A DNA stretch of 21,188 bases. Source: 2-02-FULL-43-11-A sp964477065. Lineage in GTDB: Bacteria > Patescibacteriota > Microgenomatia > UBA1406 > HO2-37-13b. The stretch's first letter is position 1. Every line of letters starts with the position of its first letter. The notes below the pieces were generated by a model that ran no database searches, was not told the origin of the DNA, and saw only the letters and a list, made by a program, of their open reading frames with translations. A program made the translations under genes and the position numbers. Location of the stretch: contig CAYZCU010000015.1 of the NCBI GenBank assembly GCA_964477065.1, forward strand, positions 1-21,188, in the 5' to 3' direction. Positions 8,468 to 15,391 of the stretch are shown in pieces.

Positions 8468-9768
8468 TCCATGAAGGTCAGTGCGACTCCTGTTTTATCT
8501 GCACGACCTGTACGACCAATACGATGGATATAATCTTCGTACGATTGTGGCAAGTCGTAGTTGATCACATGCGTGACATCATCTATGTCTAATCCACGAG
8601 ACGCGATATCAGTTGCGAGAAGTATGTTGATTCGACCATCCTTAAAAGCATCAAGTGCTCGTTGACGTTGCGCTTGGCTTTTATTCCCATGAATAGAGCC
8701 AACTTTGAAACCTCGATCTACAAGCTGATCTTCAAGTTTGTTAATGCCGTGCTTTGTTTTACCAAACACCAGTACGCGTGAGAAACCTTCTTTGATAAGT
8801 AAATCATGTAACACTTCAATTTTTTGTCGTCCAGCAAGATGAATCACATCCTGCTCGACACGTGTGGATGATTTTTGTTGCGACTCAATCACAACTTTCA
8901 CTGGATCTGTCAAAAATGATCTCACCACACTATCAAGCGTATGAGGCATGGTAGCTGAGAAGAACAACCCATGATGTTTCTCAGGAAGTCTCTGGATGAT
9001 GTATTGCATATCAGGTATAAAGCCCATATCCAACATACGATCCACCTCATCCAAAACGATGGTACTGTACAAACTCAGTTTCAAATAGCCTCGCTTTTCA
9101 AGATCTATGAGTCGACCAGGTGTCCCAATGACTGCATGATGCACGCGTCGAAGTTGGTCACATTGACGTTTGATATTAGCACCACCGATAACAAGGACAG
9201 ATGACATGTTCATCCCCCGTGCAAAGTCGCGCCATTGATCTTCAATCTGCACAGCAAGTTCACGTGTTGGGGCAATGATAAGCACCTTCAAATGCGGATT
9301 GTGTTTGAGTTTATTGATAATAGGGATAAGGAATGCTGCAGTTTTACCTGTCCCCGTCTGAGCAAGTCCGATGACATCCCGGCCATCCAGGACATGCGGA
9401 ATAATTTGATCCTGAATAGGTGATGGGACGACATAGCCTTTTTCACGAATGTTGCGCTTAATTGTTTCATCAACCTGAAAATCTTCAAAGGTATGCTTTG
9501 CAACGTACGGAATAATTTCTTCAAGCACAGCTTTTTGCTGGAACATTGATGGATGAAAGTTTTTCTGCTGACGATTCATGATCGGTCGGCGTGGTCCACT
9601 TCCAAATGATCTGCCACCTTGAGGTCGACTACTTCTGAAGCCTCCTCCGCTTGATGATTTGTTTCCACCAAAAGATGACCCTCGTGAATGGGCAGGTCGA
9701 CCATAGGACGAACCTGATTGGTCAGTATGCGAGTGAGGTCGACGTGGACGTCGGGGATTCAAGTTCAT
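8464..9768 (-). CDS. DEAD-box family ATP-dependent RNA helicase with an Arg/Gly/Ser-rich N-terminal tail
   Basis: This 434-residue protein has a two-domain helicase core with every motif in place: Q motif (F95, Q119), motif I AQTGTGKT (136-143), Ia PTRELA (167-172), Ib TPGR (216-219), II DEVD (240-243), III SAT (271-273), V SRGLD (390-394) and VI HRIGRTGR (415-422). Motif II is DEVD rather than the usual DEAD. Residues 1-65 are a low-complexity Arg/Gly/Ser/Pro-rich tail of the kind that binds RNA and can promote condensates. In most bacterial RhlE-like proteins such a tail is C-terminal; here the protein ends shortly after motif VI. It probably acts in RNA remodelling, ribosome assembly or mRNA turnover. 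It starts 6 bases after the stop of typA with no clear Shine-Dalgarno sequence, so it is probably translated by coupling within one operon. Confidence 0.95.
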   Translation of the reverse strand: MNLNPRRPRRPHSHTDQSGSSYGRPAHSRGSSFGGNKSSSGGGFRSSRPQGGRSFGSGPRRPIMNRQQKNFHPSMFQQKAVLEEIIPYVAKHTFEDFQVDETIKRNIREKGYVVPSPIQDQIIPHVLDGRDVIGLAQTGTGKTAAFLIPIINKLKHNPHLKVLIIAPTRELAVQIEDQWRDFARGMNMSSVLVIGGANIKRQCDQLRRVHHAVIGTPGRLIDLEKRGYLKLSLYSTIVLDEVDRMLDMGFIPDMQYIIQRLPEKHHGLFFSATMPHTLDSVVRSFLTDPVKVVIESQQKSSTRVEQDVIHLAGRQKIEVLHDLLIKEGFSRVLVFGKTKHGINKLEDQLVDRGFKVGSIHGNKSQAQRQRALDAFKDGRINILLATDIASRGLDIDDVTHVINYDLPQSYEDYIHRIGRTGRADKTGVALTFMD

Positions 9769-9774
9769 AAAAAG

Positions 9775-11604
9775 TTATTTACCAGAGCGATCAGCTACTC
9801 GTCGTTCATTTTGACTCAAGTACCTCTTGCGTAATCGGATGTTTTTAGGAGTTACCTCGAGGAGTTCATCATCTCCAATAAAATCGAGAAATTGTTCAAG
9901 ACTAAACTCCGTAGGAGGTTCAAGAACCATTTTCACTCCTTCTCCCGAGGAGCGATTGTTTGTAAGTTTTTTTGCACGGCAGACATTGATTTCAATATTT
10001 TTATCAGATGCACTGATACCGACGATCATGCCTACATATACTTCAACTCCAGGACCATAAAACAATGTCCCTCGAGCCTGAGCATTTGATAAACCATGTG
10101 CTAACGTCACGCCAGTTTCTGTTGAAATCAAGACCCCGTTGCGAATCGTTCCCATAGTTGAGCCAACAGGTTCATAGCCAAGCAAAAAGGTATTCATCAC
10201 AGCAGTACCACGTGTATTGGTCATCAGCGTACTTCTGATACCCATCAGGTTGCGACTTGAAATTTTGTATACCAAACGCATACTCATGCCTCCAACTTCG
10301 TGCATGTCCAAGATAATCCCTTTACGTCGGCCAAGTTCTTCTGAAACTGTTCCAACATATTCTTTGGCGACATCGATAGTTGCTTCTTCAAATGGCTCGC
10401 ATTTTTGACCATCAACTTCTTTGAAAATAACTTGTGGCTTTGAAACCTCAAGTTCAAATCCTTCTCGGCGCATCGTTTCGATCAAAACTGAAAGATGCAG
10501 TTCGCCTCGTCCGCTAACGATATATCCATTGCCTGTTGTATCTTCTTCAACTCGCAGTCCAAGGTTCGTTTCAAGCTCTTTATCAAGGCGGGCTTTGATT
10601 TGACGTGAGGTCAAAAATTCTCCTTCGCGTCCCGCAAATGGGCCTGTATTTGGCCCAATGCCGATACGAATCGTAGGCTCTGAGACTTCGATAGCTGGAA
10701 GCGCATCTGGATGAGCTGGATCTGTGACAGTCTGACCGATTTGCAAATCTGCAATACCGGCCAAGGCTGCGATGTCTCCTGCTTCAATGACATCGACTTC
10801 AAGCCGACCAAGTCCGAGACTTGTATAGAGCTTTGTTGCCGTGTATGTCCCAACAACGCCTGCTTCATTGACCAAAGAAATTTTCATACCTTTACGAAGT
10901 GTCCCTCGTGAAAGTTTGCCAATTCCTAATCGGCCAACATATGAATCATAATCAAGCGTCGAAACAAGCATTTGGACTGGCTCTTCTTGATGAACATGAC
11001 TGTTTGGTATTTCTTTCAAGATTGTTTCAAAAAGAGGCTTCATATCACCAGGAAGGTCAGATGAATAGTTTTCTGGAAGCTCCAGGTACGCCTTCCCATC
11101 TCGGCCAACACCATAGAGTGTCGTAAAATTCAGAGCATCATCATCTTCAGCAATATCAAGAAAGAGCGATTCAACCTCACGCTCAACTTCTTGAGCACGA
11201 GCATCTTTTTTATCAATTTTATTAATAAACAAAATGATCTTGAGTTTAGCTTCAAGGGCTTTTTTCAAAACAAATCGCGTCTGGGGAAGCGGACCTTCAG
11301 CAGCATCGACAAGCAAGAGAGCTCCACTTGCCATGTTGAGCACTCGCTCAACCTCACTACCGAAATCGGCGTGGCCTGGTGTGTCAATAATGTTGACCTT
11401 CATGTCACCATAATGCACAGCTGTGTTCTTTGAAAGAATGGTAATTCCCTTCTCACGCTCCAAATCATTAGAATCCATGAGCAACTGTTGCGTCATTTCC
11501 TTTTGATTAGCACGAAAAACATCCGACTGCTTCAAAAGAGCATCGACGAGGGTTGTTTTTCCGTGGTCAACGTGGGCAATAATGGCGATATTTCGTATAT
11601 CCAT
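9775..11604 (-). CDS. typA: Ribosome-associated translational GTPase TypA/BipA
   Basis: This 609-residue protein matches the length of TypA/BipA. GTP-binding motifs are clear: G1 HVDHGKTT (11-18), a switch region EKGITIL (51-57), G3 DTPGH (74-78) and G4 NKID (128-131). They are followed by the beta-barrel domain 2, EF-G-like domains III and V (around residues 310-480) and the TypA-specific C-terminal domain. It binds the 70S ribosome and helps 50S assembly and growth under stress. The start is set at the ATG at 11604, which matches the family N-terminus (MDIRNIAIIAHVDHG); an in-frame GTG at 11613 would fall within the promoter. A TGATATACT box lies 9 bases upstream, and GTGGAG is only 3 bases from the ATG. 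The helicase gene follows directly. Confidence 0.97.
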   Translation of the reverse strand: MDIRNIAIIAHVDHGKTTLVDALLKQSDVFRANQKEMTQQLLMDSNDLEREKGITILSKNTAVHYGDMKVNIIDTPGHADFGSEVERVLNMASGALLLVDAAEGPLPQTRFVLKKALEAKLKIILFINKIDKKDARAQEVEREVESLFLDIAEDDDALNFTTLYGVGRDGKAYLELPENYSSDLPGDMKPLFETILKEIPNSHVHQEEPVQMLVSTLDYDSYVGRLGIGKLSRGTLRKGMKISLVNEAGVVGTYTATKLYTSLGLGRLEVDVIEAGDIAALAGIADLQIGQTVTDPAHPDALPAIEVSEPTIRIGIGPNTGPFAGREGEFLTSRQIKARLDKELETNLGLRVEEDTTGNGYIVSGRGELHLSVLIETMRREGFELEVSKPQVIFKEVDGQKCEPFEEATIDVAKEYVGTVSEELGRRKGIILDMHEVGGMSMRLVYKISSRNLMGIRSTLMTNTRGTAVMNTFLLGYEPVGSTMGTIRNGVLISTETGVTLAHGLSNAQARGTLFYGPGVEVYVGMIVGISASDKNIEINVCRAKKLTNNRSSGEGVKMVLEPPTEFSLEQFLDFIGDDELLEVTPKNIRLRKRYLSQNERRVADRSGK

Positions 11605-11613
11605 AAGCTCCAC

Positions 11614-11622
11614 AGTATATCA
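11614..11622 (-). promoter_or_regulatory. Extended -10 (TGATATACT) for typA
   Basis: On the minus strand the box ends 9 bases before the ATG at 11604, leaving a 5' leader of a few bases at most. It lies in the 60-base gap after the upstream glycosyltransferase gene, which suggests that typA has its own promoter. Confidence 0.55.
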
Positions 11623-11664
11623 AAAAGTATCAAGATATACTAGGAGCATTATTACAAGCTCTAT

Positions 11665-13335
11665 TTACTTGCGGGTCGGCAGATGCTGTGGGTTTTGATA
11701 GATAAAGTATGCTGTTCGCCCTGAAAAATCCTTATAGTTCATGCGGTGAGAAAGATCACTATATTCAAGTGCCTGATATTCATCTGGATCAAGACAGCTA
11801 TCAGCAATCAACGTCCCTGGCTTATACATCACCTCTTTTTTACCTGATTGTGGGCATGGATAGATATGAAATGAACCAAATGTGTGAGGCATCGACCCTT
11901 GTTTTGAAGCAGTGAGAAATGATTGAAGCTGAACGATAGAGGCTGATGGTTCAAGAAGAGTATACGCAGTGAGGACATTTTTCGGGCTTGTATCATAGAT
12001 TGAAATGCCCGGATGTGCCTGCATATAGTGTGCAATTTGCCTTTCATGCTCAAAATAGCTCTCATACATCGTGACAGGCCGTCTATACGTGTAATTATAG
12101 GTGAAATATCCGATTTCGATGCAAAATAGGACAGCAACGCACGCAATCACACCCCTTCTCACACGTACATCAAGTTTTTGCAGATGCTCATACATGAGCT
12201 CAATCCCAAGCGCAAACAAAAATGCATAACTCACGCTTACCAACATTGATCTGATGGCTACACTGATGTAGTCGACATTGATCATAGACGGGATAAGGGC
12301 TATAGGAATAAAACCCATGATATACCAGTATCGTGCCTCTTTACGCACTCCCAATGCGACAAATCCAGCATAGTACGCTACGAGAAAGATGACAAAAAAT
12401 TGCCCTGTAAATGTCGTTGCATACAAAGCAGCCTGATCCCCTTTAAAGAAAAGATAGTGCAAACTCTGACCTTCATAAAAGACATGCATCAGGTAGCGTG
12501 ATGTCTCTGTGATCTTGTTATCTACAATTCGAGCTAGCTGAACAGGAGCAGTAGTGGTGGTACGCCGAAAATTCACCTGTGGAATGATATCTTCATAGTT
12601 GATAAATGCCAGATCTGCTCCACGTGAACGCATAATGTCACCATCTATCCAGAGATACGTCCCTGCAAACAAGGCGCAAAATACAAGCACGGCTATGGTT
12701 GCTTGTTTGGCTAGTTTCTTGATAGAACCATGACGCATCCAATGCCATACCTCCAAATACATCACTAAAAAGGGAATAAGCGGGCGAAAACCATTGTAAG
12801 ACATGAAAGACAGCATCAGAAGGAGCCACCCAACAACCTTTTTGTTGCGCATGTATGTCACCATACCACCAAGTAAAAGTGGAAATGCGACATTCATTTC
12901 AAGTGCCAGCATGCTCAAATGAAAATAGCCAGGGCTCAGGACATATATCGCAGTTGTCAGCAGTGAAAGATTTTTCTTCTGAGTGCACGTGTAAATCAGT
13001 TCATAGACGAGAAGTGTATTGAGAGACGCCATGAGCATAAATGGCAAACGCGCAGTAAAAACAGTCTTAATCGGAATACTCATCCAGGCAAGCGCGGAAA
13101 CATAAAATGATAAAAATGGCGATGGCTGATCAAGACCAAAAAATTGCAGTGGGTGTGCCACGCTATAGAGATCCTTGCCAGTTTTGAGCAGTGAGAGCCC
13201 TGTCAGGACAATATCACGCTCACCGCGCAGAAGAAATGCAGATCCCAAGTACGGCAATCTGACGAGAATAGAAATGCCCAGCAGGAGCATCAGCCACGCA
13301 TGTGATCTGACATATGATGTTACTCGTGCTCGCAT
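11665..13335 (-). CDS. GT39/PMT-like membrane glycosyltransferase
   Basis: This 556-residue protein has about eleven hydrophobic segments and a hydrophilic C-terminal domain of about 130 residues. After the first span (about 12-26) the external loop reads RLPYLGSAFLLRGERD, with acidic residues E39 and D41 where GT39/ArnT-like enzymes hold their catalytic Asp/Glu. The second part of the loop (FFGLDQPSPFLSFY) aligns with the family's proline-rich segment. It probably moves a sugar from a polyprenyl phosphate to a surface acceptor. The ATG at 13335 is chosen over GTG at 13353 because TGCTACCAT lies 8 bases upstream of it. The stop is 61 bases before typA. Motif agreement is weaker than for the 518-1954 gene. 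Confidence 0.78.
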   Translation of the reverse strand: MRARVTSYVRSHAWLMLLLGISILVRLPYLGSAFLLRGERDIVLTGLSLLKTGKDLYSVAHPLQFFGLDQPSPFLSFYVSALAWMSIPIKTVFTARLPFMLMASLNTLLVYELIYTCTQKKNLSLLTTAIYVLSPGYFHLSMLALEMNVAFPLLLGGMVTYMRNKKVVGWLLLMLSFMSYNGFRPLIPFLVMYLEVWHWMRHGSIKKLAKQATIAVLVFCALFAGTYLWIDGDIMRSRGADLAFINYEDIIPQVNFRRTTTTAPVQLARIVDNKITETSRYLMHVFYEGQSLHYLFFKGDQAALYATTFTGQFFVIFLVAYYAGFVALGVRKEARYWYIMGFIPIALIPSMINVDYISVAIRSMLVSVSYAFLFALGIELMYEHLQKLDVRVRRGVIACVAVLFCIEIGYFTYNYTYRRPVTMYESYFEHERQIAHYMQAHPGISIYDTSPKNVLTAYTLLEPSASIVQLQSFLTASKQGSMPHTFGSFHIYPCPQSGKKEVMYKPGTLIADSCLDPDEYQALEYSDLSHRMNYKDFSGRTAYFIYQNPQHLPTRK

Positions 13336-13343
13336 ACAGAGGA

Positions 13344-13352
13344 ATGGTAGCA
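13344..13352 (-). promoter_or_regulatory. Extended -10 (TGCTACCAT) for the gene starting at 13335
   Basis: The minus-strand box ends 8 bases before the ATG. It keeps the TGC-TAnnnT pattern seen at other starts in the window. It lies just after the stop of the upstream 125-residue membrane protein. Confidence 0.45.
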
Positions 13353-13380
13353 CATGTACTCCCTGATTCTCAATGGGAGA

Positions 13381-13758
13381 TCAAAAAAAATGAGCATAAA
13401 TAAGAACAGCCAGAACCGTACCAATCGTTGCTTGCACACACGCACTTACTTGATAGAGAATATAGATAGAATGCGTGTTTAAGAGGGACAGTCCAAAGTC
13501 ATACGGTCTATAAGTATGATCATGGAACTGCTGGAAAAGCCAGAAAACCATCTCCCCAAGTTGTCGGATTGCATAAAAAACACTCACGATAAATGCACAT
13601 AACGGCCATGAATAGAGCATTCCAATAAGAAAAATGGCAATGAGAAACGGGCCAATCACAAGAGCATCACCTTTCACATATATCTGCAAAATACGAAAAA
13701 GAGGATGGACGGGCTCGTAAAAGAGCTTATTTGCCATACCTGATGATAGTTTGAACAT
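13381..13758 (-). CDS. Small unknown membrane protein, 125 residues
   Basis: I do not recognise a family. The protein has about three hydrophobic segments (about residues 30-50, 52-72 and 98-122) and a hydrophilic loop rich in His, Tyr and Gln (FQQFHDHTYRPYDFG) between the second and third. The last codons lie on a T8 run just before the TGA stop. The start at 13758 is set by TATACT ending 6 bases upstream; in-frame ATGs at 13764 and 13776 would fall next to or before that box, and ATG at 13737 (MANKLFYEP) is also possible. It is divergent from the response regulator, and the 7-mer ATTTCAT found as a tandem repeat in the regulator's promoter also occurs once next to this gene's -10, so the two may be controlled together. 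Confidence 0.65.
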   Translation of the reverse strand: MFKLSSGMANKLFYEPVHPLFRILQIYVKGDALVIGPFLIAIFLIGMLYSWPLCAFIVSVFYAIRQLGEMVFWLFQQFHDHTYRPYDFGLSLLNTHSIYILYQVSACVQATIGTVLAVLIYAHFF

Positions 13759-13764
13759 ATGCAT

Positions 13765-13770
13765 AGTATA
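13765..13770 (-). promoter_or_regulatory. -10 box (TATACT) for the 125-residue membrane protein
   Basis: On the minus strand TATACT ends exactly 6 bases before the ATG at 13758. An ATTFCAT-like half site, ATTTCAT on the minus strand at 13775-13781, lies 4 bases upstream of it. Confidence 0.5.
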
Positions 13771-13829
13771 CCTCATGAAATGGGAGGTACTTTTGTACAG
13801 CTTATCATATCAAGGTATATGAGTATCAT

Positions 13830-13852
13830 TGAGGCTATTCTTTTTAGCCTCA
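13830..13852. repeat. Perfect 8-bp inverted repeat in a divergent promoter region
   Basis: TGAGGCTA (13830-13837) and TAGCCTCA (13845-13852) are exact complements around a 7-base T-rich loop. No T run follows on either strand, so this is not a standard terminator. If both flanking genes are leaderless as predicted, it is not transcribed from either promoter and would be a DNA site for a protein dimer. Confidence 0.55.
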
Positions 13853-13853
13853 G

Positions 13854-13871
13854 ATTTCATGAAAATTTCAT
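13854..13871 (+). promoter_or_regulatory. Tandem 7-4-7 repeat (ATTTCAT), candidate response-regulator box
   Basis: ATTTCAT occurs at 13854-13860 and again at 13865-13871, so the repeats are 11 bases apart with a 4-base spacer. The second copy ends 10 bases before the -10 box at 13882. This is the geometry of a PhoB-type box replacing the -35 element. The likely binder is the OmpR/PhoB-type regulator encoded immediately downstream, through autoregulation; this is inference. Confidence 0.55.
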
Positions 13872-13878
13872 ATTCGTA

Positions 13879-13887
13879 TGCTATAAC
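13879..13887 (+). promoter_or_regulatory. Extended -10 (TGCTATAAC) for the response regulator
   Basis: The box ends 9 bases before the ATG at 13897, leaving a leader of a few bases. No -35 hexamer is present; the tandem ATTTCAT repeat occupies that position. Confidence 0.55.
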
Positions 13888-13896
13888 ATACCTAAC

Positions 13897-14580
13897 ATGC
13901 GAATTCTCCTTATTGAAGATGACAAAGATGTCGCAGAAGCTATGAAGGCAATACTGCGTAAAAGCTTTATCGTTGATCTATCCTACTCAGGTAAATCAGG
14001 CTCATACAAAGCTCACCTCAAAGATTATCAGCTCATTATTCTTGATTATGGGCTCCCCGATATGGACGGCGTCGAAGTCTGCACCTACATACGTAATCAC
14101 AATATCAAAACGCCAATACTATTCGTGACTGGCCGTATCAGGATCAGTGATAAGGTTCGCGCGCTCAATGCTGGCGCGGATGATTATCTCACAAAGCCCT
14201 TTAGTAGTCGCGAACTCCTTGCCCGCGCACGAGCGCTTGTCAGGCGAAATAGTGACTCTTACAGCAGTGATGTCCTCCAACTTGATTCCCTCCTTGTTGA
14301 CACGATCCAGCGCGTCGTCAAGCGCAACAATCGGCGCATCCGTGTCCGTAAAAAAGATTTTGATCTCCTCGCCTTTCTTATGCGCAACCAAGGCCGAGCC
14401 CTCACGAGAGAAACGATCATGGAACATGTGTGGGAGCATACAGGGGATGACCTGAGCAATACCGTTGATGTCCATATCAAACATCTTCGTGAGCTTATTG
14501 ATCGACCGTTTGATTCAAAATTGATTAAGACCGTGCATGGAACAGGATATAAGATTTCTTACGATGGAGACACACCATAA
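13897..14580 (+). CDS. OmpR/PhoB-type response regulator
   Basis: This 227-residue protein has an N-terminal receiver domain (1-115) with the acidic pair E7/D8-D9, phosphoacceptor D50 in IILDYGLPDMDG, T78 in FVTGR, and K100 in DYLTKPF. A winged-helix DNA-binding domain follows (about 128-222), ending in TVHGTGYKI, the usual wing motif of the family. When phosphorylated it should dimerise and bind direct repeats in promoters. No histidine kinase gene is in the window, so the partner is elsewhere or the regulator is an orphan. The longer upstream reading frame (from 13759) has no family similarity and spans the promoter, so I start at MRILLIEDD. A matching 7-4-7 repeat lies in its own promoter. 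It converges on the XRE gene with a 19-base gap. Confidence 0.95.
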   Translation: MRILLIEDDKDVAEAMKAILRKSFIVDLSYSGKSGSYKAHLKDYQLIILDYGLPDMDGVEVCTYIRNHNIKTPILFVTGRIRISDKVRALNAGADDYLTKPFSSRELLARARALVRRNSDSYSSDVLQLDSLLVDTIQRVVKRNNRRIRVRKKDFDLLAFLMRNQGRALTRETIMEHVWEHTGDDLSNTVDVHIKHLRELIDRPFDSKLIKTVHGTGYKISYDGDTP

Positions 14581-14599
14581 ATGGTTTGTATACCGGTAC

Positions 14600-14917
14600 C
14601 TATTTAGGACGTTTTGCAAGAAGTTTCTTGATCTCTAAAAGCTCTTTCTCAATGACACGAAGTTTGATCTGCAGATCTATATCGTCAGATTGATCTTCAG
14701 TATCGAAATACGAAAGGGGTTTGTTGACTACCTTACTGAGCTCCTGCAAAGTATGGAAGCTTGGGGTTGCACGTCCAACTTCATATGAACTAATTGCTTT
14801 ATCAGACACCTGTAGGCTGAGCGCGAGCTCCTTTTGTGATAATCCGACATCTTTTCGAGCTTTGCGAATAGCTTTTCCTAATTTTTGTGCAGGTGCGTGT
14901 GTATTTTCTGTTGACAT
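14600..14917 (-). CDS. XRE-family helix-turn-helix repressor with a C-terminal coiled coil
   Basis: This 105-residue protein has a Cro/C1-type helix-turn-helix at about residues 13-68, with the recognition region LSQKELALSLQVSDKAISSY followed by EVGRATPSFHTLQELSKVV. The last 25 residues (LQIKLRVIEKELLEIKKLL) form a heptad-like helix suited to dimerisation. It probably represses its own gene and the divergent gene at 14968, since palindromes of the type such dimers bind lie between the two. The start is the ATG at 14917; the extension upstream to 14953 would cross the operator. A weak -10 (TACGAT, 14923-14928) lies 5 bases before the ATG, again suggesting a leaderless mRNA. There is no peptidase or sensor domain, so the inducer is unknown. 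Confidence 0.9.
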   Translation of the reverse strand: MSTENTHAPAQKLGKAIRKARKDVGLSQKELALSLQVSDKAISSYEVGRATPSFHTLQELSKVVNKPLSYFDTEDQSDDIDLQIKLRVIEKELLEIKKLLAKRPK

Positions 14918-14940
14918 TTTATATCGTAAATGGTTAGAAT
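14911..14940 (+). promoter_or_regulatory. Sigma-70-type promoter TTGACA-18-TAGAAT for the 14968 gene
   Basis: A perfect -35 TTGACA (14911-14916), an 18-base spacer and TAGAAT (14935-14940) point to transcription starting near 14947. The -35 overlaps the first codons of the divergent XRE gene. The layout is identical, hexamer for hexamer, to the promoter at 17702-17731. Confidence 0.7.
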
Positions 14941-14961
14941 AAATTCTCATCATATGAGAAT
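14936..14961. promoter_or_regulatory. Overlapping palindromes, candidate XRE operator
   Basis: ATTCTCAT (14943-14950) and ATGAGAAT (14954-14961) are exact inverted repeats with a 3-base spacer. AGAAT (14936-14940) and ATTCT (14943-14947) form a second, overlapping palindrome. Together they cover the -10 and the predicted start site of the 14968 promoter and reach the -35 position for the XRE gene. That is the expected place for a repressor controlling both genes. Confidence 0.65.
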
Positions 14962-14967
14962 ATTACT

Positions 14968-15339
14968 ATGAATCATCAATCCTACATACTTATTATCGAA
15001 CCTCACGAAACACTTGAACATCCCTATTCATTCATCGGTCCACATTATGTGACAAACCGTGTCGTCTCAATTGAAAATGGGATGCGAAGCATGACGCATA
15101 AACATCCTGACCTCGTCATGCTCAGTGCAAGCTTTAGCATTGCTAAATCAATCCATTTCCTTGAAACACTCAAACATATTTCGCACACGACACTTATTCC
15201 CTTACTCTATGTTGTTGATTTGTCCTGCCATGTCAGCCAGATACCCGGGACCACCTGGGGAGACAAACTTGGCATCATCTCAACACTCACCAATCAAGAC
15301 GAATTCGATTCTACGCTCATGAGAATTACGATGTCTTGA
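14968..15339 (+). CDS. Receiver-like protein lacking the phosphoacceptor aspartate (pseudo-receiver)
   Basis: This 123-residue single-domain protein follows the order of a response-regulator receiver fold: strand 1 YILIIEP (6-12) ending in acidic E11, strand 3 DLVMLSASF (48-56), strand 4 LIPLLYVVD (76-84), strand 5 LGIIST (101-106). The residue expected to be the phosphoacceptor Asp at the end of strand 3 is S53, and the conserved Lys after strand 5 is replaced (STLTNQ in place of a TKPF-like motif). It therefore should not be switched by phosphorylation in the usual way and may act as a protein-interaction module. It has a strong promoter with an operator-like palindrome, next to a XRE repressor gene, and precedes the AI-2E permease gene by 52 bases, which has its own -10. 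The receiver assignment is moderate, from pattern alone. Confidence 0.7.
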   Translation: MNHQSYILIIEPHETLEHPYSFIGPHYVTNRVVSIENGMRSMTHKHPDLVMLSASFSIAKSIHFLETLKHISHTTLIPLLYVVDLSCHVSQIPGTTWGDKLGIISTLTNQDEFDSTLMRITMS

Positions 15340-15377
15340 ATCATTATACACGAGGATACCATCTAGCAAAATAGGTA

Positions 15378-15386
15378 TGCTACAAT
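15378..15386 (+). promoter_or_regulatory. Extended -10 (TGCTACAAT) for the AI-2E permease gene
   Basis: The box ends 5 bases before the ATG at 15392, which predicts a leaderless mRNA starting at or next to the ATG. It shares TGCTAnnnT with several other starts in the window. Confidence 0.6.
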
Positions 15387-15391
15387 GAGGT

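Noticed and set aside
13359..13379. CTCCC/GGGAG inverted repeat as a terminator between two minus genes
   Set aside because: The stem is only 5 bp with an 11-base loop, and the T run precedes it rather than following it on the minus strand.
14119..14484. Open minus frame of 121 codons inside the response regulator
   Set aside because: The plus frame encodes all response-regulator motifs; the antisense frame has no recognisable content.
14591..14598. TACCGGTA palindrome between convergent genes as an operator or terminator
   Set aside because: It is a short palindrome with no loop, no T run and no promoter nearby.
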